From: CAYXRK01 sp964467615
GTDB taxonomy: Bacteria > Hydrogenedentota > Hydrogenedentia > Hydrogenedentales > GCA-2746185
Length of the DNA: 8,203 nt
NCBI GenBank assembly: GCA_964467615.1
Contig: CAYXRK010000203.1
Span: 1-8,203 of the forward strand
Reading direction: 5' to 3'
Shown here piece after piece: positions 1 to 6,106 of this stretch (the first letter of the stretch is position 1; each line of letters opens with the position of its first letter). Below the pieces are notes generated by a model, which saw only the letters and a list, made by a program, of their open reading frames with translations, searched no databases and was not told where the DNA came from. A program made the translations under genes and the position numbers.

Positions 1-660
1 GGGCTGGATCTCGAGCCGTTGCTGGATGAACGCGAGGAAGTCGTTACGTTCGACGAGGCGTTCGGACGGGGCCATGCGGGGATCGAGGGGCGCTTCGTGC
101 GGGGGACCTGCGGCGGGATACCGATGGTGGTGCAATCGGGCCGGCGTCATTTCTACGAGGGATACGATTTTGGCGAGGTCGTCCGGACTGTGGATTTCCT
201 TGCCGAATCCGGGGTGAGTACCGCAGTCTTTACTAATGCTGCCGGCGGGCTTTCGCGGACGATGAAGGCAGGGGATTTGATGAGCGCGCGCCGGCTTTTG
301 CGTTGGCCCTGCCGCCTTTGGCCGGATTGCCCGGAGTCGATGGAGCCGGATTTTGTGTTGGAGGGAGCGGCGCACGAAGGCGCATATTTATGGATCCACG
401 GTCCGACCTACGAAACGAAGGCGGAAATCCGAGCGTTGGAGGCCATGGACGCGGCCGCAGTGGGGATGAGCACAATGCCGGAGTTGTGGCGAAGCCGGGA
501 ACTTGGCGTCCGGGCCGCCGTCGTCTCGTGTATCACGAACAACTGCTTCGAGCAACAGGTGCTAACGCACGAACACGTGATCGAGACGGCGCGGCGGGCC
601 TCCGAGCGATTGCGCGCAGTGATTCGCGCGGCGCTCGCGACGATTGCCAGCGCTATCTGA
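1..660 (+). CDS. Purine nucleoside phosphorylase family protein, 5' truncated by window edge
   Basis: The frame is open from base 1 to the TGA at 658-660, giving 219 visible residues. The family (PNP/MTAP, trimeric type) cleaves purine nucleosides with phosphate to base and ribose-1-phosphate in the cytoplasm, in purine salvage. Motifs seen, numbered from base 1: GRRHFYEG (47-54, phosphate/ribose site), TNAAGG (78-83), GPTYET (134-139, with the purine-binding Glu), GMSTMPE (155-161) and CITN (177-180, with the base-binding Asn). The first residues, GLD, probably continue a GSGL phosphate loop lying just outside the window, so about 20-30 residues are missing. The in-frame TTG at 19 is unlikely to be the true start because homology extends upstream of it. 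Only about 39 residues separate GDLM from GPTYET, where typical PNPs have roughly 75 including a DHIN motif, so an internal part is absent. PNP is preferred over MTAP because of the GRRHFYEG and GMST forms. Activity is uncertain. Confidence 0.85.
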   Translation, partial: GLDLEPLLDEREEVVTFDEAFGRGHAGIEGRFVRGTCGGIPMVVQSGRRHFYEGYDFGEVVRTVDFLAESGVSTAVFTNAAGGLSRTMKAGDLMSARRLLRWPCRLWPDCPESMEPDFVLEGAAHEGAYLWIHGPTYETKAEIRALEAMDAAAVGMSTMPELWRSRELGVRAAVVSCITNNCFEQQVLTHEHVIETARRASERLRAVIRAALATIASAI

Positions 661-1024
661 GTCGGTCCGGAGGCGACTCTGAATGGCTGGTGAAATCGAT
701 TGTGGTCGGTCCGGGATTCATCATGTCGACATCCGCCGGAAGTCCTCCTCCCACGAATTCTTTCATTTTTTTCCCGGGCCGAAACGTTACGACCTTCCGC
801 TCGGGAACGGGGACTTGGTCGCCAGTGCGGGGGTTCCGGCCAATGCGCGAGGCGCGCGTCTTGACTTCGAAGACACCGAAGTCGCGGAGCTCCCAGCGCT
901 TCCCTTGCGCTAGTACTCTAGTGATTGAGTCGAACGTCATTTCGACGACCCTCGACACCTCGCTCTGCGTCATCCCCAATTGATTGGCAACGCGGATCAC
1001 GAGTTCACGCTTCGTCATTGTCAC
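653..1024 (-). CDS. HU/IHF family DNA-binding protein with a C-terminal tail
   Basis: This encodes 123 residues from a GTG start. Residues 4-91 match the HU/IHF fold: an N-terminal helical dimerisation part (TKRELVIRVANQLG), the WELRDFGVFEV turn (44-54), and the DNA-binding arm with RNPRTGD (63-69), whose Pro65 should intercalate into bent DNA, followed by RKVVTFRPGKKMKE (76-89). HU proteins are normally about 90 residues. Here a 32-residue tail (92-123) rich in Gly, Pro, Ser and acidic residues, with no lysine, follows. The GTG at 1024-1022 is chosen because an AAGGAGG Shine-Dalgarno sequence (1040-1034) lies 9 nt before it; the ATG two codons later would have 15 nt spacing. A longer open frame starting at 1135 would begin inside the promoter, so it is rejected. 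The 3' end overlaps the convergent phosphorylase gene by 8 bp. HU cannot be told from IHF subunit by eye. Expected role: nucleoid architecture and DNA bending. Confidence 0.92.
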   Translation of the reverse strand: MTMTKRELVIRVANQLGMTQSEVSRVVEMTFDSITRVLAQGKRWELRDFGVFEVKTRASRIGRNPRTGDQVPVPERKVVTFRPGKKMKEFVGGGLPADVDMMNPGPTTIDFTSHSESPPDRLR

Positions 1025-1033
1025 AGCGAGGCC

Positions 1034-1040
1034 CCTCCTT
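1034..1040 (-). promoter_or_regulatory. Shine-Dalgarno site of the HU-like gene (decides the GTG start)
   Basis: The minus strand reads AAGGAGG here, 9 nt before GTG (1024-1022) and 15 nt before ATG (1018-1016), which favours GTG. The site lies in the 12-nt loop of a possible 5-bp stem, with CGAGG (1048-1044) pairing with CCTCG (1031-1027). The stem is short, and its regulatory meaning is unproven. Confidence 0.7.
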
Positions 1041-1106
1041 TCCCCTCGAGGGCGAGCCACTATCGACGTGCTCCCAGCAGCCGAAGTGCGATAAGTGCTA
1101 TGGGTC

Positions 1107-1135
1107 ATTATAGGACCAAGGGTGGATTCTTGCAA
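1107..1135 (-). promoter_or_regulatory. Sigma70-type promoter for the HU-like gene
   Basis: On the minus strand the -35 box is TTGCAA (1135-1130, 4 of 6 matches to TTGACA) and the -10 box is a perfect TATAAT (1112-1107), with exactly 17 bp between them. An A-rich stretch immediately upstream of the -35 (about 1136-1147) looks like an UP element. Predicted initiation near 1100 gives a leader of about 75 nt before the GTG start. This looks like a strong promoter, as expected for an abundant nucleoid protein. Confidence 0.75.
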
Positions 1136-1185
1136 GTCTTTTCTTTCAAGGAGTTTATGCGGGACAAGCTGCGCAATTCGAGAAT

Positions 1186-1214
1186 TTTATAGGCCGGGTG
1201 CGGTGGTCTATACT
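1186..1214 (+). promoter_or_regulatory. Candidate sigma70-type promoter for the M50 protease gene and downstream genes
   Basis: The -10-like TATACT (1209-1214) is preceded by TTTATA (1186-1191, 4 of 6 to TTGACA) with 17 bp spacing. Initiation near 1221 would give a leader of about 20 nt before the ATG at 1241, and would place the alternative TTG start at 1214 inside the promoter. It is weaker than the divergent HU promoter. The call rests on motif match and position only. Confidence 0.4.
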
Positions 1215-1240
1215 TGGGGACATTCCAACCGGGCCGGGCC

Positions 1241-1876
1241 ATGAATTCCGTCGATGTGCCGTTGATGGGCGTGTATTTTATCGGTGTACTGTTCTCGTTG
1301 TCCGTTCACGAGGCGGCGCACGGGCTGATGGGGCATTGGTGCGGGGACGACACCGCCAAGATGCTGGGGCGGATTACATTGAACCCGTTGAAGCATATCG
1401 ATCCGCTCGGGACGGTGGTGGTGCCGGTGGTAATGATGTTCCTCGCGGGGTTTCCATTTGGGTGGGCAAAACCGGTGCCGTTTAACCCGAGAAACTTGAC
1501 CAACGCACGCCTGGATCCGGTGAAGATCGCGATGGCGGGGCCGGCGTCCAATGTGTTGCTGGGGCTGTTGTTGATAGTGGTGGCCCGCATTTCGTTTCTG
1601 TTTTTTGGCGGGATTGATAACACGCCAGAGTTGTTTTTTGGGGCGTTCACGCTGATTGTGCTGCTGAATTTTTCGCTGGCGATTTTTAATCTGATCCCGG
1701 TGCCTCCACTCGATGGGCACTATGTGCTGAATTATTTTTTGCCGCCCGAGGGGCAGCGGCTCATGTACCAGCTTGGACCGTTTGGTATCCTGATAGCGTT
1801 GGTGGTTTCGCGGCCCTTGTTTGCGCACGTCATGCCGCCGCTGTTGCATTTTCTCGCGGTAGCGTTCGGGGTTTGA
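1241..1876 (+). CDS. Site-2 protease family (M50) intramembrane zinc metalloprotease
   Basis: A 211-residue, strongly hydrophobic protein. The zinc-binding HEAAH motif is at 23-27 within the first membrane segment. The third ligand is Asp158 in PPLDG (155-159), preceded by the N-L-I-P-V-P segment typical of S2P proteases. GPASN (100-104) opens the next membrane segment, and the N-P-L-K-H-I-D-P-L-G-T stretch (48-58) is typical of the compact bacterial M50 group. No PDZ domain is present, unlike RseP, so this is the minimal form of about 200-220 residues. It should cut membrane-embedded substrates in the inner membrane; the substrate is unknown. The ATG at 1241 is chosen over the TTG at 1214, which falls in the candidate -10 box; no strong Shine-Dalgarno precedes the ATG. 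The MNT gene begins 36 bp downstream on the same strand, so co-transcription is possible, although no functional link is evident. Confidence 0.92.
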   Translation: MNSVDVPLMGVYFIGVLFSLSVHEAAHGLMGHWCGDDTAKMLGRITLNPLKHIDPLGTVVVPVVMMFLAGFPFGWAKPVPFNPRNLTNARLDPVKIAMAGPASNVLLGLLLIVVARISFLFFGGIDNTPELFFGAFTLIVLLNFSLAIFNLIPVPPLDGHYVLNYFLPPEGQRLMYQLGPFGILIALVVSRPLFAHVMPPLLHFLAVAFGV

Positions 1877-1912
1877 GGAACGGGTAACCGCGCAAAAAGC
1901 TAGGGACATCTG

Positions 1913-2266
1913 ATGAAATCGTACGCAATGCCGGAAGTCACGCCGGAAAAAATCGAAGCGATGGCGCAGGCGATTGTGGATGAGGTCGATCCGGAGAAGA
2001 TAATTCTCTTCGGATCGCACGCGACGGGACATGCGCGGCCGGATTCGGACGTCGATTTGTTGATTATCGAGCGCGAGCCGTTTGGGCCGCACCGTAGCCG
2101 GTGGGAGGAGTTGCAGCGGATACGCCAGTTGCTGCGTCCGTTTCGAGTTTCGAAGGACATTCTGGTATTTGATTTAGACGAGGTCGAAACTTGGAAGGAC
2201 TCGGTGAATCATATACTGGCCACCAGCCTTCGCGATGGAAAAATCCTCTATGAACGAACAACTTGA
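1913..2266 (+). CDS. MNT-type minimal nucleotidyltransferase (MntA-like, partner of HEPN)
   Basis: A 117-residue protein of the DNA polymerase-beta nucleotidyltransferase superfamily. GSHATG (34-39) and DSDVD (44-48) form the core active site, with Asp46 and Asp48 as metal ligands. Asp82 in the strand KDILVFD is the likely third carboxylate, so the catalytic set looks intact. AGGGA (1902-1906) lies 6 nt before the ATG and supports this start. The 3' end overlaps the HEPN gene by 17 nt, the usual MNT-HEPN arrangement. In characterised MntA/HepT pairs the MNT protein AMPylates the HEPN toxin and neutralises it. By analogy this could be the antitoxin, but the HEPN partner here is not clearly of the HepT type. 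It could equally be a stand-alone NTP transferase module. Family assignment is firm and role is inferred. Confidence 0.9.
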   Translation: MKSYAMPEVTPEKIEAMAQAIVDEVDPEKIILFGSHATGHARPDSDVDLLIIEREPFGPHRSRWEELQRIRQLLRPFRVSKDILVFDLDEVETWKDSVNHILATSLRDGKILYERTT

Positions 2267-2639
2267 CGCATCGTCAATGTTGGCGATTGCACGTCGAGAT
2301 TTTCGCTCGCTTTCGAACATGACCGATCCTGAACTTTTTGAAGACGTTTCATTCGGATTCTTTGCGCAGCAGGCGGTGGAGAAGGCGTTCAAAGCCCGGA
2401 TAGCGGCAACCGGCGCCAAGTATCCGTTCACGCACGAAATTCTGTCTCTCGTGGACCTGCTTGGCGACTTGGGAGAAACAGTCCCGAAGGCTTTCGAATC
2501 TCTTGACCAGTTTACGGATTTTGGCGTGCAGTTTCGTTACACGCGAGACGAGTTTAGCGCAAGCATCCTGGATCGCCGGTACGTCATCGACGAGATTTCA
2601 AAGTTGCTTGAGGTCGTGCAACGGCGGATTGATCAATGA
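2250..2639 (+). CDS. HEPN domain protein paired with the MNT nucleotidyltransferase
   Basis: A 129-residue, mostly helical protein. The signature FFAQQAVEKAFKA (37-49), followed by KYPFTHEILSLVDLL (57-71), is characteristic of HEPN proteins encoded beside MNT genes. FRYTRDEF (95-102) resembles the conserved Arg-Tyr segment near the end of this group. His62 is the only histidine, and no R-x(4-6)-H RNase motif is visible (Arg50 to His62 is 11 residues apart), so ribonuclease activity cannot be assumed. The ATG at 2250 is preferred because GGAAA precedes it (2238-2242); the ATG at 2235 has no ribosome site and would lengthen the overlap with MNT from 17 to 32 nt. It likely acts in complex with the MNT protein in the cytoplasm. 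valS starts 24 bp after its stop on the same strand. Confidence 0.88.
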   Translation: MNEQLDASSMLAIARRDFRSLSNMTDPELFEDVSFGFFAQQAVEKAFKARIAATGAKYPFTHEILSLVDLLGDLGETVPKAFESLDQFTDFGVQFRYTRDEFSASILDRRYVIDEISKLLEVVQRRIDQ

Positions 2640-2663
2640 AGACGTTCTACATCGGAGTGTTCA

Positions 2664-5312
2664 ATGGAGCTTCCTGACAAGTTAGATTCCGCGGAAATCC
2701 AGGAGCGCTGGATTGCGGGGTGGAAGGCGAGCGGGATTTATGCGTGGGATCCGGAACGGCCGCGGAGCGAGACGTTTGTGGTCGATACGCCGCCGCCGAC
2801 GGTGAGCGGCTCACTGCACGTGGGGCATATGTTCAGCTACTCGCACCAGGACTTTATCGTGCGGTACCAGCGAATGCGGGGCAAGAACATTTTCTTTCCA
2901 ATCGGCTGGGACGACAACGGTCTGCCGACGGAACGGCGCGTGCAGAACTTGTACAACGTCAAGTGCGAGCCGCACGTCCACTACGATCCGAACCTGAAGC
3001 TCGAACGCGGGCGCAAGGGCGACGCGTTGCCGATTAGCCGACGGAATTTTATTGAGTTGTGCGGCGTGGTAACGAAAGAGGACGAAGAGGCGTTCCGGCG
3101 GTTGTGGACGCGGCTGGGGTTGTCGTACGAGTGGGGCCAGGAATACGCGACGATCGACGAACATTGCCGGCGCATTTCGCAATTGAGTTTTCTGGAGCTG
3201 CTCGATAAGGGCGAGGTGTACCACGCGGAACGGCCCGTAATGTGGGACGTGGATTTTCAGACGGCGATCGCTCAGGCGGAGATCGAGGACCGGGAACGAC
3301 CGGGCGCGTATTGCTACTTGAACTTCGGCATCGAGGGGAGCGACGAGAAGATTGTCATCGCAACTACGCGTCCCGAGTTGTTGGCGGCGTGCGTGGCGGT
3401 ATTTGTCCATCCGCTCGATGGGCGGTATAAGGACATCGTTGGGAAGACGGCGATTACGCCGTTGTTCAACGTGCCGGTGCGAATAATTGCCGACGCGAAG
3501 GCGGACCCGGAGAAGGGGTCGGGCGCGGTGATGTGCTGTACGTTCGGCGATCAGACGGACGTGGAGTGGTGGCGGGAGCATCAATTGCCATTGCGGCAGA
3601 TTGTTGGAAGAGACGGAAACCTTCGCCCCGTGAAGTTCCAGTCATTTAGCTTTCCAGGATCCGACGACAAAATCGCTGATACGTTGGGAACATCGCCAAT
3701 ACCAACCTACGAATATCCAACCCTGATTGAGAGCCTCGACGAAGATCGAGCGAACGAAGTCTATGGGCAGATTCAGGGGAAGTACGTTAACCAGGCGTGC
3801 AAGATAGTCGTCGAAGTTGCCGCGAACACCGACGGCGTCATTGCCGCGCCGCCGAAGGAAATCACGCATGCGGTTCGGTTCTACGAGAAGGGGAACCGTC
3901 CATTGGAGCTTGTGTCGACGCCGCAGTGGTATGGGCGGATACTTGATAAGAAGGAGGCGTTGCAGGAACAGGGGCGGAAAATCCAGTGGCATCCGGATTA
4001 CATGGGGAAGCGGTACGCCGACTGGGTGGACGGGCTAAACCAGGATTGGTGCATGAGCCGGCAGCGGTACTTCGGCGTGCCGATTCCGTTGTGGTACGAG
4101 ATCGACCAGAGCGGTCAACCCGATTTCGAGAAGCGGATCGTGCCGAAGCCAGAGACGTTGCCGATCGATCCGCTGGATGACGTGCCGCCGGGATACACGA
4201 ACGATCAGCGGGACAAACCGGGCGGCTTCACGGGTGACCCGGACGTGTTCGATACGTGGGCCACGAGTTCGCTGACGCCGCAAATTTCGAGCCACTGGCC
4301 GGTGGACATGAAGCGGCACAAGAAATTGTTTCCGGCGGACATCCGGCCGCAGAGCCATGAGATCATTCGCACCTGGGCGTTCTACACGATTACGAAGGCG
4401 TACATGCACGAGCGCGAGATTCCGTGGCGGCACGTCGTGATTAGCGGATGGATTCTCGATCCCGATCGCAAGAAGATGTCTAAATCGCAGGGAAACGTCG
4501 TGACGCCGGAGCCACTGATTGACGAATTTGGGTCCGACTCGGTGCGATATTGGGCGGCGCGCGCGCGGCTGGGAGTGGATACGGCCTACGACGAGCAGGT
4601 GTTCCGCGTCGGAAAGCGGCTCTGCACAAAAATTTTCAATGCGAGCAAGTTTGTAATTGGACGTTTCGCGAACATCGATCCGCTCGAGTTGCGGCCGATG
4701 CACGTCACGGAGGAAATGGATCGGGCGGCGATTGCCGAGTTGCGTCCGTTGATAACGAAAGCGACGGAGGCGTTCGAGCGGTTTGACTACGCGCAGGCCT
4801 TGTCGCTGACGGAGGAATTTTTCTGGGGGACGTTTTGCGACAACTTTCTCGAGATCGCGAAGCCGAGGACGTACGACGAGGTGTTGACGGACGGACGCAG
4901 GAGCGCGTGCTCGGCGCTTCGCATCATGCATCGGATGCTGATCCGGTTGCTCGCGCCGTTTGTTCCGTACATTACGGAAGAGGTGTGGAATTGGGTGTAC
5001 GCGAAGGACGGCGACATGCGCGAATCGGTGCACGTATCGCCTTGGCCGACGTTGGCGGAGATCGAGGACGTGCCCGAGCCGCAGCATGAGGACCTCTATG
5101 CCCTGTCGCTACAGGTCATCGATGCGGTGCGCAAGGCGAAGGCGGAGAAGAACCTGAGCATCAAGGCGCCCGTGAAGAATGTGACAGTGGCGGCACCCGC
5201 TGGGGTGTGTGCCGCGCTGAGTCACGCGACGATTGATGTTACGCGCATGCTGGAGATTCGGGAGCTCGACGTAGAGGAAGGGGAGGAGTTGTCGATTCGC
5301 GTGGAGTTGTGA
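2664..5312 (+). CDS. valS: Valine--tRNA ligase, type 2
   Basis: An 882-residue class Ia aminoacyl-tRNA synthetase that charges tRNA-Val with valine using ATP in the cytoplasm. The class I signature HVGH is at 52-55, within PPPTVSGSLHVGH, and KMSKS is at 604-608. GWDDNGLPTERRVQ (81-94) is typical of ValRS type 2, the form known from archaea, rickettsiae and some other bacteria. The CP1 editing domain contains TTRPE (234-238) and GSGAVM (285-290), so hydrolysis of mischarged Thr-tRNA is expected. An anticodon-binding helical domain follows (about 690-830). The long C-terminal coiled coil of type 1 enzymes is not evident. About 40 residues (roughly 322-365) appear extra after GRDG and use codons unlike their surroundings. 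GGAG (2654-2657) lies 6 nt before the ATG. The gene lies 24 bp downstream of the HEPN gene and may share its transcript; no T-box leader is visible in that gap. Confidence 0.97.
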   Translation: MELPDKLDSAEIQERWIAGWKASGIYAWDPERPRSETFVVDTPPPTVSGSLHVGHMFSYSHQDFIVRYQRMRGKNIFFPIGWDDNGLPTERRVQNLYNVKCEPHVHYDPNLKLERGRKGDALPISRRNFIELCGVVTKEDEEAFRRLWTRLGLSYEWGQEYATIDEHCRRISQLSFLELLDKGEVYHAERPVMWDVDFQTAIAQAEIEDRERPGAYCYLNFGIEGSDEKIVIATTRPELLAACVAVFVHPLDGRYKDIVGKTAITPLFNVPVRIIADAKADPEKGSGAVMCCTFGDQTDVEWWREHQLPLRQIVGRDGNLRPVKFQSFSFPGSDDKIADTLGTSPIPTYEYPTLIESLDEDRANEVYGQIQGKYVNQACKIVVEVAANTDGVIAAPPKEITHAVRFYEKGNRPLELVSTPQWYGRILDKKEALQEQGRKIQWHPDYMGKRYADWVDGLNQDWCMSRQRYFGVPIPLWYEIDQSGQPDFEKRIVPKPETLPIDPLDDVPPGYTNDQRDKPGGFTGDPDVFDTWATSSLTPQISSHWPVDMKRHKKLFPADIRPQSHEIIRTWAFYTITKAYMHEREIPWRHVVISGWILDPDRKKMSKSQGNVVTPEPLIDEFGSDSVRYWAARARLGVDTAYDEQVFRVGKRLCTKIFNASKFVIGRFANIDPLELRPMHVTEEMDRAAIAELRPLITKATEAFERFDYAQALSLTEEFFWGTFCDNFLEIAKPRTYDEVLTDGRRSACSALRIMHRMLIRLLAPFVPYITEEVWNWVYAKDGDMRESVHVSPWPTLAEIEDVPEPQHEDLYALSLQVIDAVRKAKAEKNLSIKAPVKNVTVAAPAGVCAALSHATIDVTRMLEIRELDVEEGEELSIRVEL

Positions 5313-5348
5313 GGCGGGCGGTCGACATCGCCGCCGCTGGCCATGATG

Positions 5349-5759
5349 TTAGTTCTGGCCGGTGAACTTCGACGGATGGATCGCGATCAAAGGGAACTCG
5401 CGAAGCAGTTGTTGGTCCCATGTCAGCAATTTCGTGTCCAGGCGCAAGGCGAGAGATACAAATTCACAATCGTATGCGGTACACCCGCACCTCGATGCCA
5501 ATGAAAGTACATCGTCATCCTCTGATTCGTAGGTGTGATTACCCGGGATGAGGTCACGGGCTGTATGCATTGCCAAGCGCGCGGCATCGATATCTCCGAT
5601 CCCATGGCGTAGTCGTTGGACGAGCACGTTCCGGTACTCATTTCGCCACAATGCGGGGGCGCGCCAATCGGGGTCGAGCAGCCAAACTTCGCGGGCGATG
5701 GCGCGATTGTCATTCGGAACCGACATGGCCACGATGACGTTGGTATCGACTACGATCAC
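5349..5759 (-). CDS. PIN domain toxin (VapC/FitB-like ribonuclease)
   Basis: A 136-residue protein with a complete set of PIN acidic residues: Asp5 in the opening strand VIVVDTNV, Glu41 in the WRNEYRNVL helix, Asp97 in YDCEFVSLA and Asp115 in LLTWDQQLL. These bind Mg2+ or Mn2+ for RNA cleavage, and VapC-type toxins commonly cut tRNA or rRNA. The GTG at 5759-5757 is chosen because it forms a GTGA overlap with the antitoxin stop, the classic sign of translational coupling, and because the PIN fold begins right there. A TTG at 5780 would add only seven residues (MEAPRAF) and lengthen the overlap to 25 nt. An AGGG lies 5 nt before the GTG. The gene converges on valS, with stops 36 bp apart. The RNA target cannot be read from sequence. 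Confidence 0.9.
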   Translation of the reverse strand: MIVVDTNVIVAMSVPNDNRAIAREVWLLDPDWRAPALWRNEYRNVLVQRLRHGIGDIDAARLAMHTARDLIPGNHTYESEDDDVLSLASRCGCTAYDCEFVSLALRLDTKLLTWDQQLLREFPLIAIHPSKFTGQN

Positions 5760-6004
5760 GAACGCCCTAGGCGCTTCCAATCGTCGACTTGCGCGTTGGT
5801 CACAGGTGGGGCATTTTGCGCTTCGACCTGCTCATCGATGATACGAAGCTTCGCTACTTTGTCCAACTCCGGAGGTCGAACTTCGGATTCGCCACAGAGG
5901 ATCGCCACGACCTCGCCGTTGAGGCTGCGGCGGTTGTGGCGTGCGCGATCCTTGAGCTGCGCGTGCAGGTCGTCTGGGAGGTTTCTGATGGTCAGCGTCT
6001 TCAT
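5756..6004 (-). CDS. Ribbon-helix-helix antitoxin (FitA/VapB-like) of the PIN toxin
   Basis: An 82-residue protein. Residues 2-9 (KTLTIRNL) form the DNA-binding ribbon strand, and 11-36 (DDLHAQLKDRARHNRRSLNGEVVAIL) form the two helices typical of Arc/FitA-like antitoxins. The C-terminal half, rich in Pro, Asp and Glu and ending in PPVTNAQVDDWKRLGRS, is the expected toxin-binding tail that blocks the PIN active site. Such pairs bind their own promoter as a complex, and a near-perfect palindrome lies 4 bp upstream of the start codon, fitting autoregulation. No clear Shine-Dalgarno precedes the ATG, so the mRNA may be close to leaderless. The downstream toxin overlaps by 4 nt. FitA is favoured over other RHH families by the TIRNLPDDLHAQLKDRAR pattern. 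Confidence 0.9.
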   Translation of the reverse strand: MKTLTIRNLPDDLHAQLKDRARHNRRSLNGEVVAILCGESEVRPPELDKVAKLRIIDEQVEAQNAPPVTNAQVDDWKRLGRS

Positions 6005-6008
6005 GATT

Positions 6009-6028
6009 GCATAATGATGTCATTTTGC
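6009..6028. promoter_or_regulatory. Candidate operator of the RHH/PIN toxin-antitoxin operon
   Basis: A 20-bp inverted repeat with arms GCATAATGA (6009-6017) and TCATTTTGC (6020-6028) around a 2-bp centre. Eight of nine arm positions pair; the only mismatch is 6012 against 6025. It ends 4 bp from the antitoxin ATG (6004), where an RHH autorepressor would be expected to bind. The same intergenic region precedes the divergent sulfotransferase gene. Binding is inferred from position and symmetry. Confidence 0.55.
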
Positions 6029-6106
6029 CTTCATCATTTCAATAGCGGCAATCAACCGGAATGCTTCTAATTTGTTACACTTTATCGATTACTCGCGGGG
6101 CAGTGG

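Noticed and set aside
1025..1135. Upstream extension of the HU-like frame on the minus strand to a start at 1135.
   Set aside because: It would begin at the -35 box of the HU promoter, adds residues with no HU similarity, and a good Shine-Dalgarno supports the GTG at 1024.
1157..1192. An 11-codon frame (MRDKLRNSRIL) preceded by AAGGAG at 1148-1153.
   Set aside because: Spacing to the ATG is only 3 nt, no promoter is visible for it, and such short frames arise by chance; not supportable as a gene or leader peptide.
1208..2092. A long 294-residue frame on the minus strand.
   Set aside because: It is the shadow of the M50 and MNT genes: arginine-, histidine- and glutamine-rich without domain pattern, while the plus-strand frames carry clear motifs.
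4035..5087. A long 350-residue frame on the minus strand within valS.
   Set aside because: Arg/His-rich shadow of the valS coding strand with no recognisable motif.
5313..5348. GC-rich hairpin between the convergent valS and PIN genes (GGCGG 5317-5321 with CCGCC 5331-5335).
   Set aside because: Only five pairs around a 9-nt loop and no T-run on either strand, so it does not meet the standard of an intrinsic terminator.
6029..6106. Promoters for the antitoxin (minus) and the sulfotransferase (plus) in their shared upstream gap.
   Set aside because: Several -10-like hexamers exist (for example TACACT at 6076-6081), but none has a matching -35 at 16-18 bp.
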